Source: Actinocatenispora sp963805605 (GTDB lineage Bacteria; Actinomycetota; Actinomycetes; Mycobacteriales; Micromonosporaceae). From it: DNA of 64,000 bases. Shown here one piece after another: positions 60,957-64,000 of the stretch. The stretch covers positions 2,914,001 through 2,978,000 of the forward strand of contig CAWDUX010000002.1 in the NCBI GenBank assembly GCA_963805605.1, in the 5' to 3' direction. The notes below the pieces were generated by a model. It was not told the DNA's origin. It saw only the letters and a program-made list of their open reading frames with translations, and searched no databases. A program made the translations under genes and the position numbers. Every line of letters begins with the position of its first letter. Position 1 is the stretch's first letter.

Positions 60957-61789
60957 ATGGGCGCTGACAAGCACGGCCGGCAGGGTGCTCCGCCGCCCGC
61001 GCCGGAGCCGCTGCCGGTGCCGGTGGCCGATACGCACACCCACCTCTACCTGCAGGACGCTGACCCCGCCGAGGCGGTCGAGGCGGCCCGCGCGGTGGGG
61101 GTGGACCGGATCGTCGAGGTGGGCTGCGACGTCGGGTCGTCGCGCGGGCGCGGCCGAGCTGGCCGCCGCCATGCCGGCGGTACTGGCCGCGGTGGCGCTG
61201 CATCCCAACGACGCCGCCGAATTGTCCGACCTGGAGGCGGCGCTGGCGCGTCATCGACGAACTGGCCGCCCAGCCACGGGTACGGGCGGTCGGCGAGACC
61301 GGGCTGGACTACTTCCGCACCGGCCCGGAGGGCCACGGGGTGCAGGAGCGCTCGTTCCGGGCGCACATCCGGATCGCCAAGGAGCGCAGCAAGGCGCTGA
61401 TGATCCACGACCGGGACGCGCACGCCGACATCTTCCGGGTACTGGAGTCCGAGGGCGCGCCGGAGACGGTGGTGTTCCACTGCTTCTCCGGTGACGCCGA
61501 GATGGCCGAGCGGTGCGCGCAGCGCGGCTGGTACGTGCAGCTTCGCCGGCAACGTGACGTTCCGGAACGCGGGCGCGTTGCGTGCCGCGGCGGTGGTACT
61601 GCCTGCGGAGCTGATGTTGGCCGAGACCGACGCGCCGTTCCTGACACCGATGCCGTACCGGGGCCGACCGAACGCGCCGTACCTGGTGCCGCTCACGGTC
61701 CGTGCGCTCGCCGAGACCAAAGGTCTGCCGTCGATGAGTTGTGCGCCACCCTGTCAGGTAACGCCGAGCGCGCTTTCGGTGCGTGGTGA
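60957..61789 (+). pseudogene. tatD: TatD-family DNase/hydrolase, four frameshifts
   Basis: Metal-dependent 3'-5' exonuclease-like hydrolase. Pieces in successive frames give one complete protein: VADTHTHLYL (metal HxH), ALHPNDAAEL, AVGETGLDYFRTG, HDRDAHADIF, VFHCFSGDAEMA, SFAGNVTFRNA, LAETDAPFLTPMPYRG and LCATLSGNAERAFGAW. Shifts lie near 61135-61150, 61250, 61535 (GTGCAGCTTC for GTCAGCTTC) and 61727 (one base lost in CCGTCGATG). Each is a single-base indel that restores the family sequence, so sequence error is likely. Position between metG and rpfB is as in M. tuberculosis. Confidence 0.85.
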
Positions 61790-61849
61790 TGAGGATCGCG
61801 GTGGTACGGGGCAGCGCGGCGGCGCCGAAGTTCGTACAGTTCCGGATTC

Positions 61850-62968
61850 GTGAGTACGGCATACAGACCGCGGCGTGCCGCGGGGTCCCGTATCTGGTGG
61901 AAACCGTTCGCTGCGCTCGGCGTGCAGGCGGCCGCGGTCCTCGTGGTGCTGGGCACCACCGGGTTCTTTCTGGCCCGCACCCATCAGGTGGTCATCGTGG
62001 ATGACGGCGCGCCGCGGATGCTGCGCAGCTACGCCGGCACGGTGGGCGGGGTGCTACGTCAGGCGGGTCTGAGCCTGGGGCCGCACGACCGGGTGAGCCC
62101 GGTGCGGACCGCGACTCCGGGTGGCCGGGTGACCATAGGCCGAGGTCGGCGGGTGTCTCTGACGGTGGACGGTCGGCGTGCCGCGCGCTGGTCGACCGAC
62201 CGTACGGTCGGCGCCCTGCTGCACACCCTGGGCCTGTCGGGCAGTCCGGTCCGGGTGGACGGGCCGGCGGGCGGGGTGATTCCGCGGACCGGTGCGGCGG
62301 TCACGGTACGTACCCGCAAGCACCTGACCCTGACCGCGGACGGTCACAAGGTCAGTTACACGACGTTCGCCGCGACGGTACGGGATCTGCTCGCCGAGGA
62401 GCACGTGAAGCTGGCCGCCGATGATGAGACCGAGCCGCCGGCGACCCATACACTGGCCGGAGTGACCGGCGTCTCAGTGTTTCGGGTCACTCGCAAGACG
62501 GTGACCGAGACGGTGACCGTACCGGCACCCGAGAAGACCGAGAAACGCTCCGACTGGATGCTCGACCAGCAGGACGTCGTCGACTCCGGCCGGGACGGCA
62601 AGAAGGAACAGCGGGTCCAGTACATCTACCGCGACGGCAAGCGCTACCGGCGCACCGTACTGTCCAGCAAGGACCTGGTGAGCGCGAAACCGCGGGTGCT
62701 CGCCAAGGGCACCACCCCGTACCCGCCGGACGACACCGGACTGAACTGGGACGGCCTCGCCCAGTGCGAGTCGGGCGGCAACCCCCGGTCGATGTCCGCC
62801 GGCGGAACCTACATGGGCCTCTACCAGTTCAGCGCCGACACCTGGCACCGGATGGGCGGTGTCGGACTGCCCTCCGACGCCACCCCACGGGAACAGACAT
62901 ACCGAGCCATCAAGCTGTACAAACAGTCCGGCAAGGGCCAGTGGCCGGTGTGCGGGGCGCACCTGTGA
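61850..62968 (+). CDS. rpfB: resuscitation-promoting factor, RpfB-like
   Basis: 372 residues from a GTG. One span (about 25-44) anchors it outside; then two or three DUF348 repeats (RTHQVVIVDDGAPRMLRSYA, RVSLTVDGRRAARWS, HLTLTADGHKVSYTTF), a G5 domain (VTRKTVTETVTVPAP to about 285) and the C-terminal lysozyme-like domain with the catalytic Glu in AQCESGGNP. Cleaves peptidoglycan and promotes regrowth of dormant cells. The stop overlaps rsmA by GTGA. Confidence 0.92.
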   Translation: MSTAYRPRRAAGSRIWWKPFAALGVQAAAVLVVLGTTGFFLARTHQVVIVDDGAPRMLRSYAGTVGGVLRQAGLSLGPHDRVSPVRTATPGGRVTIGRGRRVSLTVDGRRAARWSTDRTVGALLHTLGLSGSPVRVDGPAGGVIPRTGAAVTVRTRKHLTLTADGHKVSYTTFAATVRDLLAEEHVKLAADDETEPPATHTLAGVTGVSVFRVTRKTVTETVTVPAPEKTEKRSDWMLDQQDVVDSGRDGKKEQRVQYIYRDGKRYRRTVLSSKDLVSAKPRVLAKGTTPYPPDDTGLNWDGLAQCESGGNPRSMSAGGTYMGLYQFSADTWHRMGGVGLPSDATPREQTYRAIKLYKQSGKGQWPVCGAHL

Positions 62969-63825
62969 CAGCAGCCGTCGGCCCACTCGGGCCCGCCGAG
63001 GTACGCAGGCTGGCCACCGGCCTCGGCGTGGTGCCGACCAAGTCGCTCGGCCAGAACTTCGTCATCGACCCGAACACGGTGCGCCGGATCGCGAAGGCCG
63101 CCGAACTCACCGACAACGACGTGGTCGTCGAGGTCGGCCCAGGGCTCGGCTCGCTCACCCTGGCACTGCTGCCGCGGGCCCAACGGCTGTACGCGGTCGA
63201 GGTGGACACCCGACTGGCCGACGCCCTGCCCGGCACGATCGCGGCGCGCGCGGACCACGTCGCCGACCGGCTGACCGTACTGGCCGCCGACGCGCTGCGG
63301 ATCGGCGCCGACGCGTTCGCCGAACCGCCAACCGCGCTGGTGGCGAACCTGCCGTACAACGTCGCCGTACCGGTGCTGCTGCACCTGCTGGCTACCCTGC
63401 CGCAACTGCGGCACGGTCTGATCATGGTGCAGGCCGAGGTGGCCGACCGGCTGACCGCCGGGCCCGGTTCCCGGGTGTACGGCGTGCCGAGCGCCAAGCT
63501 CGCCTGGTACGCGCAGGCCCGAGCGGCCGGCGCGGTCCCGCGATCGGTGTTCTGGCCGGTGCCCAACGTCGACTCCGGGCTGGTCGCCTTCACCCGCCGA
63601 GACCCGCCAGCCACCCAGGTACCGCGTACCGAGGTGTTCGCCGCGGTGGACGCCGCGTTCGCGCAGCGCCGCAAGACGCTGCGGGCCGCGCTCGCCCGCT
63701 GGGCCGGCAGCCCGGTACGGGCCGAGCAGATCCTGCGGGCCGCGGGGGTCGATCCCGGCGCCCGCGGCGAATCGCTCACCATAGAGGAGTTCAGCCGGAT
63801 CGCAGCGGCCCGGGAGAGTAGCTGA
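62965..63825 (+). CDS. rsmA: 16S rRNA (adenine1518/1519-N6)-dimethyltransferase
   Basis: 286 residues from the GTG overlapping the rpf stop. Motifs SLGQNFVIDPN, VVEVGPGLGSLTLAL, AVEVDTRLADAL, NLPYN and FWPVPNVDSGLV are those of KsgA. Dimethylates A1518 and A1519 in helix 45 of 16S rRNA. Coupling to an exported peptidoglycan hydrolase is a conserved actinobacterial arrangement. Confidence 0.94.
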   Translation: MTAAVGPLGPAEVRRLATGLGVVPTKSLGQNFVIDPNTVRRIAKAAELTDNDVVVEVGPGLGSLTLALLPRAQRLYAVEVDTRLADALPGTIAARADHVADRLTVLAADALRIGADAFAEPPTALVANLPYNVAVPVLLHLLATLPQLRHGLIMVQAEVADRLTAGPGSRVYGVPSAKLAWYAQARAAGAVPRSVFWPVPNVDSGLVAFTRRDPPATQVPRTEVFAAVDAAFAQRRKTLRAALARWAGSPVRAEQILRAAGVDPGARGESLTIEEFSRIAAARESS

Positions 63826-63930
63826 CCCGGCGACGATGTCCGGTACCTGCCGGTGAGCCCTCGCCTGTCCGGTGGTCGGGTCGGGGCCATCGGGGGTATC
63901 CCGGCAGGAGACGGCGTGAAGGGAGCGGCA

Positions 63931-64000
63931 GTGACCGAGGCAGTGGACAGCGATCCGCAGGCCGACGACCCGACGGTCGGTGAGCCGCAGGTCGTCGACG
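63931..64000 (+). CDS. start of a gene that continues beyond the window
   Basis: GTG after AAGGGAGCGGCA opens a frame without stop to the window end (VTEAVDSDPQADDPTVGEPQ). Only an acidic, disordered N terminus is visible. In mycobacteria the next gene is ispE, but nothing here confirms that. Confidence 0.5.
   Translation, partial: MTEAVDSDPQADDPTVGEPQVVD

Overview
The window is chromosomal DNA of a high-G+C actinomycete, most likely a member of the Micromonosporales or a close relative. The evidence is the very GC-rich third codon positions, many GTG and TTG starts, stop/start overlaps of the GTGA/ATGA type, Scr1-type HTH/DUF397 pairs, a complete cvn conservon, a Pmt-type protein mannosyltransferase and an RpfB-like factor. 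Two blocks keep the order known from Mycobacterium tuberculosis. The first is mscL, SAF-domain gene, ruc-like zinc ribbon, 5-formyl-THF cyclo-ligase, (a diguanylate cyclase inserted here), galU, moeA/glp, rimJ, membrane protein and tRNA-Ala (about 19.4-28.6 kb). The second is pmt/rsmI ... metG, tatD, rpfB, rsmA (about 51.7-63.8 kb).

Layout. 1-2.05 kb: the 3' part of a copper P1B ATPase with two frameshifts. 2.05-5.5 kb: an ECF sigma factor with its membrane partner, then an alpha/beta hydrolase, separated by three clusters of one palindromic repeat family. 5.5-11.4 kb: accessory region with two DUF397 genes (one coupled to a CYTH gene, one to an Scr1 HTH gene), a 168-bp MITE-like element, a two-gene hypothetical pair and a run of five small coupled genes ending in two further repeat families. 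11.4-19.6 kb: methyltransferase, GNAT, CGNR regulator divergent from an ABC transporter, a 192-bp tandem duplication, universal stress protein, DsbA-like protein and metallo-hydrolase. 19.6-28.6 kb: conserved housekeeping block, including a CIRCE operator in front of the Ruc-like chaperone gene.

28.6-41.3 kb is the most plastic part. Downstream of tRNA-Ala lies an A/T-richer four-gene cassette: a secreted small protein, a large membrane-anchored protein and a MacB-like ATPase/permease pair. It is followed by the decayed remnant of an McrA-like HNH endonuclease, an FAD monooxygenase with a divergent TetR regulator and a shared perfect operator, and an XRE-ImmA-PIN cassette. That cassette lies between an intact DinB-like gene and a duplicate of the same gene's 3' end.

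41.3-64 kb: CE15-like esterase, purC, NAD-binding protein, the four-gene cvn conservon, a GrpE-like/Hsp70 pair, pmt divergent from rsmI, an ornithine-cyclodeaminase homologue divergent from an aldo/keto reductase with two MerR-type promoters between them, metG, an MFS exporter divergent from a second CGNR regulator, tatD, rpfB and rsmA.

Several conserved genes (copA, metG, tatD) carry single-base indels that restore a full-length family protein if corrected. This looks more like consensus error than decay, and it affects how far any frameshift here should be trusted.
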